Below, piece by piece: positions 1-8,311 of a DNA stretch of 64,000 bases. The position numbers and the translations under genes are program-made. This DNA comes from Marinicella gelatinilytica (GTDB lineage: Bacteria; Pseudomonadota; Gammaproteobacteria; Xanthomonadales; Marinicellaceae). How positions within the stretch are numbered: position 1 is the first letter of the stretch; the number at the start of each line of letters is the position of its first letter. The DNA lies in the NCBI RefSeq assembly GCF_026410405.1, contig NZ_JAPMLN010000015.1, positions 1-64,000 of the forward strand, in the 5' to 3' direction. Below the pieces are notes generated by a model. The model was not told the origin of the DNA, did no database searches, and saw nothing but the letters and a program-made list of their open reading frames with translations.

Positions 1-59
1 GCACATAACTGAAAAACAGTTTTTGCCAAGTCAATGCCAAGTAATTTACAATGTTTCAT
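1..59 (-). CDS. IS110-family transposase, N-terminal fragment cut by window edge
   Basis: Reading leftwards from an ATG at 59-57 gives 19 residues, MKHCKLLGIDLAKTVFQLC, before the window ends. The G-I-D-L-A-K-x-V-F-Q signature is the start of the RuvC-like DEDD domain of IS110/IS1111 transposases, and the Asp of G-I-D is the first catalytic acidic residue. These enzymes move circular intermediates using a DEDD plus serine active site and a guide RNA. Nothing in the visible part shows damage, but only the first few percent of the gene is present, so intactness is unknown. Confidence 0.75.
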   Translation of the reverse strand, partial: MKHCKLLGIDLAKTVFQLC

Positions 60-230
60 GATGAATGTCTCCGGTTGTTAGTCCTTGTTATTTTACAAGA
101 CAGGTACTTTGATACCGTCCTGGAGGCGTTCATCACATCATACTTACATCCTTGTAAACGATCCATCTCAAAAAGTATTTGGGTTGCCGACTTTTGTCTG
201 CTCCTAAATAGTCAAATTTTTATTTAACGT
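60..230 (-). ncRNA. Putative IS110 leader / bridge-RNA region (left end)
   Basis: This non-coding stretch lies directly upstream of the transposase start, where IS110-group elements encode their bridge (seek) RNA. On the minus strand it is rich in short hairpins: GGTA/TACC flanked by CAGG/CCTG around 101-122, and CTTGT/ACAAG around 83-98. Both the function and the outer boundary are inferred. I can see no terminal repeat that fixes the end, and IS1111-group elements place the RNA downstream instead. Confidence 0.35.
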
Positions 231-463
231 TTGTAAGTATAAATCTCTAATAACAATTACTTAACATAAAACCTTTAAAGGAATATGTGTTGTTGTCTTA
301 CGCGTTTTAATTACGGGTTGTTTTTATTAATCATTAAAATTAGTTATAAAAAAGCTTACGGTGATGGTAACCAGACAAACAGGTATAGTCTTTTGATATA
401 CTGCATCAGAAGTCTGAGTTAGAAGCATAGATTAATATAAAATCAAAACATTTAAGCAAAGCC
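231..463. other. AT-rich intergenic region upstream of the first secreted gene
   Basis: This is AT-rich sequence between the inferred IS left end and the gene starting at 464. It must hold the promoter of that gene, but I cannot assign a -35/-10 pair with confidence. No ORF, tRNA or strong terminator is visible. Confidence 0.4.
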
Positions 464-1699
464 ATGAAGAAAAAGTTGTTTGTTATATTAGCTGTAATGT
501 TCTTGGCCATGTGGTTATTTTCTTCAGCTAATAAAACCCACACAAATCAGAAGTCACCAAATATCATCAGTCATGTTGAACAACCACCTGTTATCTTAAA
601 AACCTCGCCAACCACAAATAAAAATCAAAGCCCACAGCCAATCACCTCAATGGCAACACCTCAAGTTCAAACTAAACCACAAAAAACATCCACATATTCC
701 TATCTCCAACTTTATCGAGACTTTCACAGACTTGAAATATGTCCAATTAATAAAAGAAGTTTAATGGCAGCTAATAGCATCAAAGATTTAAAACAACAGT
801 TGCTTAAATCATTTGAACGTTATGGCATGCAAGTTAATCAACCCGTTTCAGCTACTCATCTCAATCATTATGAATCAAATTTAGATCGCTGCATTCAATT
901 GCGTGATAAATATAAGGGCATTGATATGGAGCAACAGTTGTTGAGTGCGCCTACAAAAACTGAAAAAGAAAAACAGCTACAAACATTAAGACGTTTAATT
1001 CAACCTTGGGACGATGTTTGGCAACATCTGTTTAATGCATCTAAAGGTATTTCAAGTCCCGAAGCACTAGCAATTAAAAAGAAACTGGATGAATTAGAGG
1101 CCATGTGGCGTCAACAATTTCAAGGATCTGAATTTGAATTCACCGAAGCAGAAAGAAACACATATTTTGAAACCAAAAAGACATTACAGGCTCAATTAGA
1201 ACAATTAACCGATATAAACCCCAAAACAAAAAATCAAGCCTGGCAACAAGTTCAAAAACTGACTGCTAAAATTAAAACATACATGCGATTACAAGACCCT
1301 GATTTGTTTTTTGAGGCATCGGCCTTGCTCAATGACGATAGACAACTGCGGTTCTTTAATGCCAGCGCTCATGGAAGAAGCTTTAAGCGAGAGAACTTAG
1401 AAAAGCTTAAAATCCCCTATATAAAAGTGGCAGAAGAAGTTAATCAGTTGACCGGTCAAATCAGTAAATTAAACTTTTTGGCGATTGCGCCTTATGCTAA
1501 CCAGCTGTATTTATGTACTTTAGGCCAAGACTGCTCACCCGGCTCAACACTGATGAATCATTACTGTTTAAATACCGAATACCCGACAGCCTGTGAAAAA
1601 AATCTGGTGACATTTTTTATGGATGATTACCTCAGCCCGAACCAACTCCAGGACGTCCTTAATTTACACGAACAACTGGAGATTATCTATGCGCCGTAA
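464..1699 (+). CDS. Hypothetical membrane-anchored or secreted protein with four-cysteine C-terminal motif
   Basis: I do not recognise this 411-residue protein. It begins with a Lys-rich n-region and a hydrophobic segment (about residues 4-22), so it is exported or anchored in the inner membrane facing the periplasm. A low-complexity Thr/Pro/Gln/Lys linker follows (about 25-80), then a helical, charged middle with probable coiled coil. Near the C-terminus is a C-x5-C ... C-x8-C arrangement (CTLGQDC, then CLNTEYPTAC) that could form two disulfides. I have the impression that similar Cys-spaced tails occur in hypothetical proteins of Xanthomonadales-like bacteria, but this needs a search. The next gene starts inside its last codons, so the two are probably co-translated, and that product has a related tail. 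Confidence 0.6.
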   Translation: MKKKLFVILAVMFLAMWLFSSANKTHTNQKSPNIISHVEQPPVILKTSPTTNKNQSPQPITSMATPQVQTKPQKTSTYSYLQLYRDFHRLEICPINKRSLMAANSIKDLKQQLLKSFERYGMQVNQPVSATHLNHYESNLDRCIQLRDKYKGIDMEQQLLSAPTKTEKEKQLQTLRRLIQPWDDVWQHLFNASKGISSPEALAIKKKLDELEAMWRQQFQGSEFEFTEAERNTYFETKKTLQAQLEQLTDINPKTKNQAWQQVQKLTAKIKTYMRLQDPDLFFEASALLNDDRQLRFFNASAHGRSFKRENLEKLKIPYIKVAEEVNQLTGQISKLNFLAIAPYANQLYLCTLGQDCSPGSTLMNHYCLNTEYPTACEKNLVTFFMDDYLSPNQLQDVLNLHEQLEIIYAP

Positions 1700-2624
1700 G
1701 TGGGTATCTGTTTTTATATGTTTACTTTTGACGCTGTTATTTTTTGCCTTTTATTTTAAATATGAACGCTCTAAAACCAACAGTAACAACACCTCAACTG
1801 AAATTGAGACTAATCCTCCACTCAATACGCAACAACAAATCGACTATAAAGAAAAAGTACCGAAATCAGGAAAAACCTCAGAACCATACGATTTATCTTC
1901 CAAAGAAGAAATCAACGGCATCCCGATATCCCGCTATTTAGCAGAAATTAAAAATCCAATTTACAGCGATGATCCTGTTATAGAAATTGCTTCATTGAGT
2001 ATGGATTTTCAGGTCTGCAGACTTTGGTATCATAGACTCAATAAAAACATTAGCAGTAACCCTGATTTACAACAATTAAAAAATCAACTGACAGAAAAAT
2101 GTGAACTATATGGGAAAAAATACCCAGTTTTGTTTGAGTCCAGCAGTCAACATGACAGTGTTTTAAATTTCAAGGCCAACAGTCTATTGGGAGAGCAGTA
2201 TAAATACCTTCTGGCGGGCTTATATGGTAGACATAATGACATCGATTATAATCAATTGACGGAGAATTTGTTTGAATTAAGTTTGCAAATAAGAAGCCCA
2301 AGTCTAATCAGTGTGAGCGCGTTAAACAGCGGCATAGGCCTTTCTGCCGCGGATGGAAAAACTGAATTTTTCAAAGATTTATTACATACTCAGGTCAATA
2401 TTTGGATTTTTCATGCACATAATCTGGCCCTGCAACTTTTGACATGTGATATGCCCAATAGCCAGACTTGTGAAGCCACCAGTTTTCATATGCTGTACAG
2501 ATGTGATAATGAACCAGTAGCCTGCGGGTTAACTTTACAACAATGGCATATGAAATACAGTAGTCTAGGCATGAAAAAAGACGTTGAAATTATTAAAAAC
2601 TATTACCGAGACAATTACTTATGA
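1689..2624 (+). CDS. Hypothetical membrane-anchored protein, distant partner of the preceding gene
   Basis: The start was chosen at ATG 1689 (MRRKWVSVF), not at the in-frame upstream ATG at 1623, because it gives a clean basic n-region plus transmembrane segment (about residues 4-21). It overlaps the previous stop by 11 bp, as in translational coupling. The 311-residue product has a Ser/Thr/Asn-rich linker after the anchor, then a mostly helical domain. Its end has Cys pairs in the same order as the upstream protein (C-x7-C, then C-x6-C in CDNEPVAC), which suggests a diverged paralogue or a shared fold. The stop overlaps the start of the crotonase gene by 4 bp. Function unknown. Confidence 0.6.
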   Translation: MRRKWVSVFICLLLTLLFFAFYFKYERSKTNSNNTSTEIETNPPLNTQQQIDYKEKVPKSGKTSEPYDLSSKEEINGIPISRYLAEIKNPIYSDDPVIEIASLSMDFQVCRLWYHRLNKNISSNPDLQQLKNQLTEKCELYGKKYPVLFESSSQHDSVLNFKANSLLGEQYKYLLAGLYGRHNDIDYNQLTENLFELSLQIRSPSLISVSALNSGIGLSAADGKTEFFKDLLHTQVNIWIFHAHNLALQLLTCDMPNSQTCEATSFHMLYRCDNEPVACGLTLQQWHMKYSSLGMKKDVEIIKNYYRDNYL

Positions 2625-3433
2625 GTGAAATAAAACGGATTGAGTGTGTGATCAAGGATCAGGTGGCTTATGTCAGCCTGGCACGACCTGATAAACGCAA
2701 TGCGTTGGATATGGCGATGTTTCGGGAGATTGATGTCACCATTAAACGCTTGCGTAAAGACCGCGCGCTTCGAGCGATAATTATAACCGGCCGGGGTGAA
2801 GACTTTTGCTCCGGTTTGGACGTCAAATCGGTGATGGCTTCGCCAAAAAACCCCTTGCGTTTATTGTTCAAATGGTTACCCTGGCGTTCGAATTTAGCGC
2901 AACGGGTGTCCACCGGTTGGCGACGGGTTCCGGTTCCGGTGATAGCTACCATTCACGGTCGCTGTTGGGGTGGTGGTTTACAAATTGTCCTCGGCGCTGA
3001 TTTTCGCATTGCCACTGCCGATGCCTCTTTATCAATTATGGAAGGACGTTGGGGTTTAATTCCGGATATGGGTGGGACCTTAGCGTTACGCGAACATTGT
3101 CGACTGGACGTGGCCAAAGAATTGGCCATGACCGCAAAAATAATTTCTGGTGAAGATGCGCTAAAATTGGGTCTGGTAACACATGTAAATAATCAACCCA
3201 TACAGGTGGCCGAGGCCATGGTCGAACAATTTAAACAGCAAGCCCCCGATGCGGTCGCCGGTGTGAAAAAACTCTATAATAAAAGCTGGTCCGGCAGTCG
3301 TGGCATGGCACTACTGCGCGAATCCTGGTACCAAATCCGCGTTCTCACCGGCAAAAACAGCCGCATCAAAGTCTGGAACCAAACCCACGAAACTGAAGAG
3401 CATAAGCCCTTTAAAGACCGTAAGCGCTGGTAA
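2621..3433 (+). CDS. Crotonase / enoyl-CoA hydratase family protein
   Basis: This 270-residue protein has the crotonase fold. The oxyanion-hole segments are visible as GRGEDFCSGLDV (about 65-76) and HGRCWGGGLQIVLGADFRIA (about 108-127), followed by MEGRWGLIPDMGGT. Of the two catalytic glutamates of classical enoyl-CoA hydratase, the first position appears to be Gln (GGGLQ where hydratases have GGGxE). The second Glu is kept (M-E-G), and an Asp follows (IPDMGG). It may therefore be an isomerase or another crotonase-family activity and not a true hydratase. It overlaps the upstream gene by 4 bp (ATGA) and is probably in the same transcript, though no functional link to the two anchored proteins is evident. 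Confidence 0.85.
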   Translation: MSEIKRIECVIKDQVAYVSLARPDKRNALDMAMFREIDVTIKRLRKDRALRAIIITGRGEDFCSGLDVKSVMASPKNPLRLLFKWLPWRSNLAQRVSTGWRRVPVPVIATIHGRCWGGGLQIVLGADFRIATADASLSIMEGRWGLIPDMGGTLALREHCRLDVAKELAMTAKIISGEDALKLGLVTHVNNQPIQVAEAMVEQFKQQAPDAVAGVKKLYNKSWSGSRGMALLRESWYQIRVLTGKNSRIKVWNQTHETEEHKPFKDRKRW

Positions 3434-3484
3434 ATATTCGCTTCGCTTTATTTAATAAAATTTCCAAAAAGTGTCCTTAGAACC

Positions 3485-3505
3485 GTAGGGTGGGCTCTGC
3501 CCACC
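3485..3505 (+). repeat. GTAG-tagged palindrome (REP-like), copy 1
   Basis: A GTAG tetranucleotide is followed directly by GGTGGGC-TCT-GCCCACC, a perfect 7-bp stem with a 3-nt loop. A GTAG tag at the foot of the stem is the feature recognised by REP-associated tyrosine transposases in other gammaproteobacteria. Confidence 0.6.
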
Positions 3506-3582
3506 AAAAACTAAAATTTGGTATTGATGAATTTTGTTAGACTTCACTGTGATGGGCGGAGTCTATCCTACCTGACTATGAC

Positions 3583-3633
3583 CTCTGTGCCTCTGTGGTG
3601 AATACAATAAAAGACAACCACAGAGACACAGAG
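3583..3633. repeat. Long imperfect inverted repeat
   Basis: The 17-bp arms CTCTGTGCCTCTGTGGT (3583-3599) and ACCACAGAGACACAGAG (3617-3633) pair with one mismatch around a 17-nt spacer. The left arm is part of the unit duplicated at 3980-3998. Confidence 0.7.
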
Positions 3634-3813
3634 TACACAGAGAAAAGATGTCATTAAATTTATGTCTGAAACAAATTGGCAATTTCTGGTTTTCACTTTG
3701 ACTTGCTTGGGATTAATTCTTTCGTAGCTGCACTTCTTAAGGTTAACATTTAAAAGAATTCAGAAGATAAAAGTTAGGTTTTACGCTCATATTAAATTCT
3801 GATGCGGGGCATG

Positions 3814-3836
3814 GCTGGGGCAAGCCCAGCAGCTAC
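3814..3836 (-). repeat. GTAG-tagged palindrome (REP-like), copy 2
   Basis: On the minus strand, GTAG is followed by CT and a GCTGGG/CCCAGC stem with a 5-nt loop. It has the same layout as the other tagged palindromes but a different stem sequence. Confidence 0.5.
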
Positions 3837-3946
3837 GATAATAAATTACAAACACTCAACTTAATAGCACGAACTTAATGTCTGCTGTGACGTTAACAAA
3901 TTCAAACTCTGTGACTTCTGAATCTCTGTGGTGAATATATAAATGT

Positions 3947-3967
3947 GATGGGCGGAGCCCATCCTAC
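3947..3967 (-). repeat. GTAG-tagged palindrome (REP-like), copy 3
   Basis: On the minus strand, GTAG is followed by GATGGGC-TCC-GCCCATC, a perfect 7-bp stem. A degraded copy lies at 3551-3571. Both are followed by the ACCTCTGTGCC repeat, so the pair forms a composite unit. Confidence 0.6.
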
Positions 3968-4063
3968 CTTATCTTTGTGACCTCTGTGCCTCTGTGGTTA
4001 TCTTTTGCCTTTACTACACTGGTCACAGAAAGGTTGAACCCTCAGACATTGATATTTAATCAG

Positions 4064-4092
4064 TTGACCGTTAGCCGGGATTTCTCTAACAT
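4064..4092 (+). promoter_or_regulatory. Candidate sigma-70 promoter of the DPP-IV-like gene
   Basis: TTGACC (4064-4069), a 17-bp spacer and TAACAT (4087-4092) lie 26 bp before the start codon at 4118. The ribosome-binding sequence AAAGGA is close upstream of the ATG. Confidence 0.5.
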
Positions 4093-4117
4093 AATGTCTT
4101 TTAAATAAAGGAATCCC

Positions 4118-6337
4118 ATGTGGCGTTTTGTTTTGGTTTTATTATTTTCGGGTACTGTGATGGCGGATGAGTTGACTTTAGAGCGGTTGTTTGCAAGTCC
4201 GGATTTGGCCGGGGCTTCTTTGCGACAAGCGAAGGTATCACCGGATGGTGCGCGGGTCACTTTCCTGCGTGGTAAAGCGGAGAATAAGGACCGCTATGAT
4301 CTGTGGGAATACAATATAACCGATAATAAAACACGTCTTCTGGTTGATTCTGACTTATTGCAGCCTGTCCAAATTGAATTATCCGATGAGGAAAAAGCCC
4401 GTCGTGAGCGACAACGTTTAGCGGGTTTAAGCGGTATTATTGAGTATGATTGGTCGGATGATGGGCGGTCTTTATTGTTTCCTTTGGGTGGTGATTTATT
4501 TGTCTATCATTTGGGTGTGGCTGCGGATAAAGCGGTGACACAACTGACTGATTCCGATGCCTTTGATACCGATGCCCGTTTTTCTCCGAAAGGCAACCAT
4601 GTTTCGTTTATTCGTAATCAGAATATTTATGTGGTGTCTGTGGATGATGGTGGCGAACGGCAATTAACTTTTGACGGTAAAGGTCCGATTAAAAACGGCA
4701 TGGCGGAATTCGTGGCACAGGAAGAAATGGACCGTGACACCGGATACTGGTGGTCACCGGATGAACAGCACATTGCTTTTCTGCGAGTGGACGAGTCACC
4801 GGTGAGTATCACCAAGCGCTATGAAATTAATGCCAATAATATTGAGGTTATTGAGCAGCGTTATCCCTACACCGGCGAGGCCAATGTCACGCTACGGCTG
4901 GGCCGGATTGAACTCAAATCCGGCGATATCCACTGGATTGATACCGGCAAGGAAACCGATATTTATATTCCGCGGGTCAAGTGGCTGCCGGATAGTCAGG
5001 CAGTGGCGTATCTACGACAATCTCGTAACCAGCAACATTTGGAAATGATTAAGGTCGACTTAGCCGGAGAAAGTACCTCATTATTCACTGAACAGAGTGA
5101 TACTTGGATTAATTTGCATCATGATTGGCGGTTTTTAGATGATGGTGGTTTTATTTGGGCCTCTGAGCTGAAAGGCTTTAAGCATTTATACCATGTGGTA
5201 CCCGGGCAAAAGCCTTTAAAAGCCATTACTGCCGGTGATTGGATGGTGGATGCGATTGTTGGAATCAGTTACGATCAAAGTAAAGTCTATTTTACCGGTA
5301 CTTATGATTCACCACTGGAAAAACAGTTGTATGTGCAAGACCTTGATACACAAACACCTGACAAACCGAAGAAAATAACCCAAGCTGCCGGCTTTCATGA
5401 GATTACCATGGACGATAAGGCCACGGTTTATATCGACACCCGGAGTGACAATGACCAGCCGCCGCAAACCTCTTTGCACCGCGCTGATGGCGAGCGTATT
5501 ACCTGGCTGAATGAAAACGCCCTCAATAAAAACCATCCTTATTACCCTTATCTGCAAGCCCATCGACCAAATGAATTCGGTACCCTGAAAGCAGAAGATG
5601 GTCAGACTTTATACTACCGCATGATTAAGCCAGCCGGTTTTTCTCAAGATAAGCAATATCCGGTGTTTTTCTATACTTATGGTGGCCCTGGCGCGCAATT
5701 GGTAAACAAAGCCTGGCCACGGCGTTTATTTGAACAATATATGGCACAGCAAGGCTTTATTGTGTTTGTGCTGGATAACCGCGGTATGGCGCGACGTGGG
5801 GTGAAATTTGAAGCACCACTCTATAAGCAAATGGGTTCGGTGGAACTCGATGATCAGTTGGTCGGGGTTGACTACTTAAAATCACTGGACTATGTGGATG
5901 CCGATCGCATCGGCATTTTTGGTTGGTCCTATGGCGGTTATATGGCGCTGCGGGCATTAACCCAAGCCCCGGATGAGTTCGCCATTGGCGTGTCGGTGGC
6001 ACCGGTGTCAGATTTTCGCCTGTACGACACCCATTACACGGAACGCTATATGTCAACGCCACAACTCAATGCCGAAGGTTATGAAAAGACTGCGATTTAC
6101 GGTGATACGGCAAATTTAAAGGACGGACGCTTATTACTGATTCACGGCATGGCCGATGACAATGTCCTGTTCACCAACGCCACCACGGTCATGAGTAAAT
6201 TCCAGGATCACGGTATTTTATTCGAGAGCATGGTTTACCCCGGCGCCAAGCACGGCATCAGCGGCGAGCAAGCCCAATACCACGTTTATAAAACCATTTA
6301 TGATTTCTTTGAGCGGAAACTGACGGGGGTGGATTAA
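4118..6337 (+). CDS. Dipeptidyl-peptidase-IV-like S9 family serine peptidase
   Basis: This 739-residue exported peptidase has a short signal peptide (MWRFVLVLLFSGTVMADEL, cleavage after about residue 16). An N-terminal beta-propeller with WSPD/FSPKG-type blades is followed by a C-terminal alpha/beta-hydrolase domain. The nucleophile is Ser604 in GWSYGGY, the acid is Asp680 or Asp681 in HGMADDN, and the base is His712 in AKHG. The propeller carries QEEMDR, the double-Glu motif that DPP-IV enzymes use to hold the free N-terminus of the substrate. It should therefore release X-Pro or similar dipeptides from peptides in the periplasm, for nutrition. It stands alone between two repeat-rich intergenic blocks. 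Confidence 0.9.
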   Translation: MWRFVLVLLFSGTVMADELTLERLFASPDLAGASLRQAKVSPDGARVTFLRGKAENKDRYDLWEYNITDNKTRLLVDSDLLQPVQIELSDEEKARRERQRLAGLSGIIEYDWSDDGRSLLFPLGGDLFVYHLGVAADKAVTQLTDSDAFDTDARFSPKGNHVSFIRNQNIYVVSVDDGGERQLTFDGKGPIKNGMAEFVAQEEMDRDTGYWWSPDEQHIAFLRVDESPVSITKRYEINANNIEVIEQRYPYTGEANVTLRLGRIELKSGDIHWIDTGKETDIYIPRVKWLPDSQAVAYLRQSRNQQHLEMIKVDLAGESTSLFTEQSDTWINLHHDWRFLDDGGFIWASELKGFKHLYHVVPGQKPLKAITAGDWMVDAIVGISYDQSKVYFTGTYDSPLEKQLYVQDLDTQTPDKPKKITQAAGFHEITMDDKATVYIDTRSDNDQPPQTSLHRADGERITWLNENALNKNHPYYPYLQAHRPNEFGTLKAEDGQTLYYRMIKPAGFSQDKQYPVFFYTYGGPGAQLVNKAWPRRLFEQYMAQQGFIVFVLDNRGMARRGVKFEAPLYKQMGSVELDDQLVGVDYLKSLDYVDADRIGIFGWSYGGYMALRALTQAPDEFAIGVSVAPVSDFRLYDTHYTERYMSTPQLNAEGYEKTAIYGDTANLKDGRLLLIHGMADDNVLFTNATTVMSKFQDHGILFESMVYPGAKHGISGEQAQYHVYKTIYDFFERKLTGVD

Positions 6338-6402
6338 TAAAGGGTTTAGATTGGAGTTTACCAAAGCCATAATCGTAAAGCTGGGTTTAATCCCAATCAC
6401 CC

Positions 6403-6440
6403 CGTCATCCTCGGGCATCGACCCGAGGATCTCATTAAGT
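6403..6440 (+). repeat. CGTCA-hairpin repeat, copy A
   Basis: ATCCTCGGG (6407-6415), a 6-nt loop and CCCGAGGAT (6422-6430) form a perfect 9-bp stem, flanked by CGTC and CTCATTAAG. It shares flanks and geometry with copy B about 210 bp downstream. Confidence 0.65.
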
Positions 6441-6612
6441 GCGCATAATTTTATAATATTGCAATGAAATAAGAATTTCAAGCAATTATAAGGTATCAGC
6501 TTTTATGCATTGCGTGTTAATCAGGAGATTCTCGGGTGGCCTACAGGACGTAGGTCTGTAACATGAGCAGGACGCGGTAGTTACCAAGCCCGAGAAAGAC
6601 GGCGTTGAGGTC

Positions 6613-6650
6613 CGTCACCCTCGGACGTAGATCCGAGGGTCTCATCAAGT
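6613..6650 (+). repeat. CGTCA-hairpin repeat, copy B
   Basis: ACCCTCGGA (6617-6625), a 6-nt loop and TCCGAGGGT (6632-6640) form a perfect 9-bp stem, flanked by CGTC and CTCATCAAG. Stem bases differ from copy A in compensating pairs, so the hairpin is what is conserved. Confidence 0.65.
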
Positions 6651-6992
6651 CTAAGTAATTTTTAAAATTGAGACCATTAAGGTTTTCAATTTCTGAAAAC
6701 CATTGATTCGTCATGAAATTTTCCATTCACTAACAACAGGGTCTTTCAGGGAGTCCGAGAATGATAAATTTGTTTACTATATTAAAGAACTGAAAGATGG
6801 ACCTCCGGATCAAGTCCGAAGGCGTCGCAATTTGTGATAGGTTGATTGATTTAAGAACAACTAAAATTTAAAATTTTTTCGAGTCGCGCACAGGATGCAA
6901 ATGTGACAAGTGAGTATGCAATTATTGCTCTCTGTAATATTTATATCCATGTAAATCGACTCAGTAAGGGTGGGATAACAATTTCGATTGTT

Positions 6993-7010
6993 AAACATCT
7001 GTTGATGTTT
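6993..7010. promoter_or_regulatory. Palindrome upstream of deoB
   Basis: AAACATC-TGTT-GATGTTT is a perfect 7-bp inverted repeat centred about 75 bp before the deoB start. Its position fits an operator for a nucleoside-responsive repressor, but that role is only inferred. Confidence 0.3.
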
Positions 7011-7076
7011 GTAGCTTGGCTTTGTGACTCGGTTTATTTATGGTAAATTGTTTCTTTTAGTTATTAGGTTTAACAA

Positions 7077-8303
7077 ATGCCACGAGCGGTAATTTTAGTG
7101 TTGGATTCTTTGGGGCTAGGTGCCAGTGCCGATGCCGATCAGTATGGCGATGAAAAGGCCTGTACTTTGGGGCATATAGCACAGGCTTGTGCGGCCGGAG
7201 ACGCGGATAATGCTGAACGTTCGGGGCCGTTAAAAATTCCGCATTTGACCCAATTGGGCTTAGTGGAAGCACTGGCCGCCAGTTGGGGCAAAAATCCACC
7301 GGGCTTAGAACGCATTACAGCACCCACAGGTGCCTATGGCTATGCCGAGGAAATCAGTCGTGATAAAGACACACCCAGTGGCCACTGGGAAATGGCGGGG
7401 GTTCCGGTGCCGTTTAAATGGGCCACCTTTCCCAAAGAAGTGCCCTGCTTTCCAAAAGATTTAATCGATGAATTAATTCAACGCTGTGATTTGCCGGGTG
7501 TCCTGGGTGAATGTCATGCCTCGGGTACAGAAATTATTGCCCGCTTGGGTGATGAGCATATTAAAACCGGTCAGCCGATTGTCTATACATCGGCTGATTC
7601 GGTGTTTCAGATTGCCGCCCATGAGGAACATTTTGGCTTACAGCGTTTACTGCAAGTTTGTGAAGTGGCGAAGGAACTCACCGAACCCTTAAATATTACG
7701 CGGGTGATTGCCCGGCCTTTTATCGGCGATGCCCCTGACAATTACCAACGTACCGGTAACCGCAAGGATTTCACCACGGAACCCATCGAACCGACTTTAT
7801 TGGATGTGATGAAAGATAATGGCTGTGAAGTGGTTTCGGTGGGCAAAATTGCCGATATTTTTGCTGATTGCGGTATCACCAAGAAAGTCAAAGCCAGCGG
7901 TAATATGGCCTTGTTTGATGCCATGTTAACAGAACTGGAACAGGCCAAAGACAATACCCTGGTATTTGTCAACTTTGTGGATTTTGATAGTTTATATGGT
8001 CACCGCCGTAATGTCCCCGGTTATGCCAAAGCGTTAGAAGACTTTGATGCACGTCTGCCGAAATTACTGGCAATACTCAAAGCCGATGACATCGCTTTAA
8101 TCACCGCCGATCACGGCTGCGATCCAACCCAACCTGGTTCCGATCACACCCGTGAACATGTGCCGGTGCTGTTTTTCGGACCCAATATCCCGGGGCAAAA
8201 TATTGGTCTGCGCAATGGCTTTATGGACATGGGCCAAACCCTGGCCAGGCATTTTCAGCTGCCGGCATTAAATCACGGTAAAGTCATTAATTTTCACGAT
8301 TAA
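7077..8303 (+). CDS. deoB: Phosphopentomutase
   Basis: DeoB interconverts deoxyribose 1-phosphate or ribose 1-phosphate and the 5-phosphates in nucleoside salvage. The 408-residue cytosolic protein belongs to the alkaline-phosphatase superfamily of dimetal enzymes. It begins with the metal-binding segment [19 protein letters not shown] and has the family block [11 protein letters not shown] near residue 100. The C-terminal ligand cluster is [20 protein letters not shown]. Length and motifs are typical of complete DeoB. It is monocistronic here, without deoA, deoC or deoD next to it, and converges on the rhomboid gene with an 8-bp gap. Confidence 0.95.
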   Translation: MPRAVILVLDSLGLGASADADQYGDEKACTLGHIAQACAAGDADNAERSGPLKIPHLTQLGLVEALAASWGKNPPGLERITAPTGAYGYAEEISRDKDTPSGHWEMAGVPVPFKWATFPKEVPCFPKDLIDELIQRCDLPGVLGECHASGTEIIARLGDEHIKTGQPIVYTSADSVFQIAAHEEHFGLQRLLQVCEVAKELTEPLNITRVIARPFIGDAPDNYQRTGNRKDFTTEPIEPTLLDVMKDNGCEVVSVGKIADIFADCGITKKVKASGNMALFDAMLTELEQAKDNTLVFVNFVDFDSLYGHRRNVPGYAKALEDFDARLPKLLAILKADDIALITADHGCDPTQPGSDHTREHVPVLFFGPNIPGQNIGLRNGFMDMGQTLARHFQLPALNHGKVINFHD

Positions 8304-8311
8304 TTCGGCGA

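Larger units (their letters stand above)
3434..4117. repeat. Repeat-rich intergenic block with duplicated composite unit
   Basis: This is about 680 bp without a credible gene, packed with short repeats. A unit made of a GATGGGC-GGA-GCCCATC-CTAC palindrome followed by ACCTCTGTGCCTCTGTGGT occurs twice, at 3551-3599 and 3947-3998. An inverted copy of the second part is at 3617-3633, and a degraded copy lies at about 3911-3937. A fourth palindrome with the same CTAC tag is at 3814-3836, and one in the opposite orientation with GTAG is at 3485-3505. The right end carries the promoter of the next gene. Repeats of this type occur between genes in many environmental bacteria; their role here is unknown. 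Confidence 0.75.
6338..7076. repeat. Repeat-rich intergenic block upstream of deoB
   Basis: This is about 740 bp without a credible gene. Two copies of one hairpin repeat are visible at about 6403-6440 and 6613-6650. Each has CGTCA, a 9-bp stem, a 6-nt loop, the complementary stem, then CTCATyAAG. Between them, 6526-6596 can fold into a three-way junction: outer arms TTCTCGGG/CCCGAGAA enclosing CCTAC/GTAGG and GTAAC/GTTAC hairpins. A further imperfect hairpin lies around 6800-6820. The right end must hold the deoB promoter and includes an AAACATC/GATGTTT palindrome. Confidence 0.7.
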
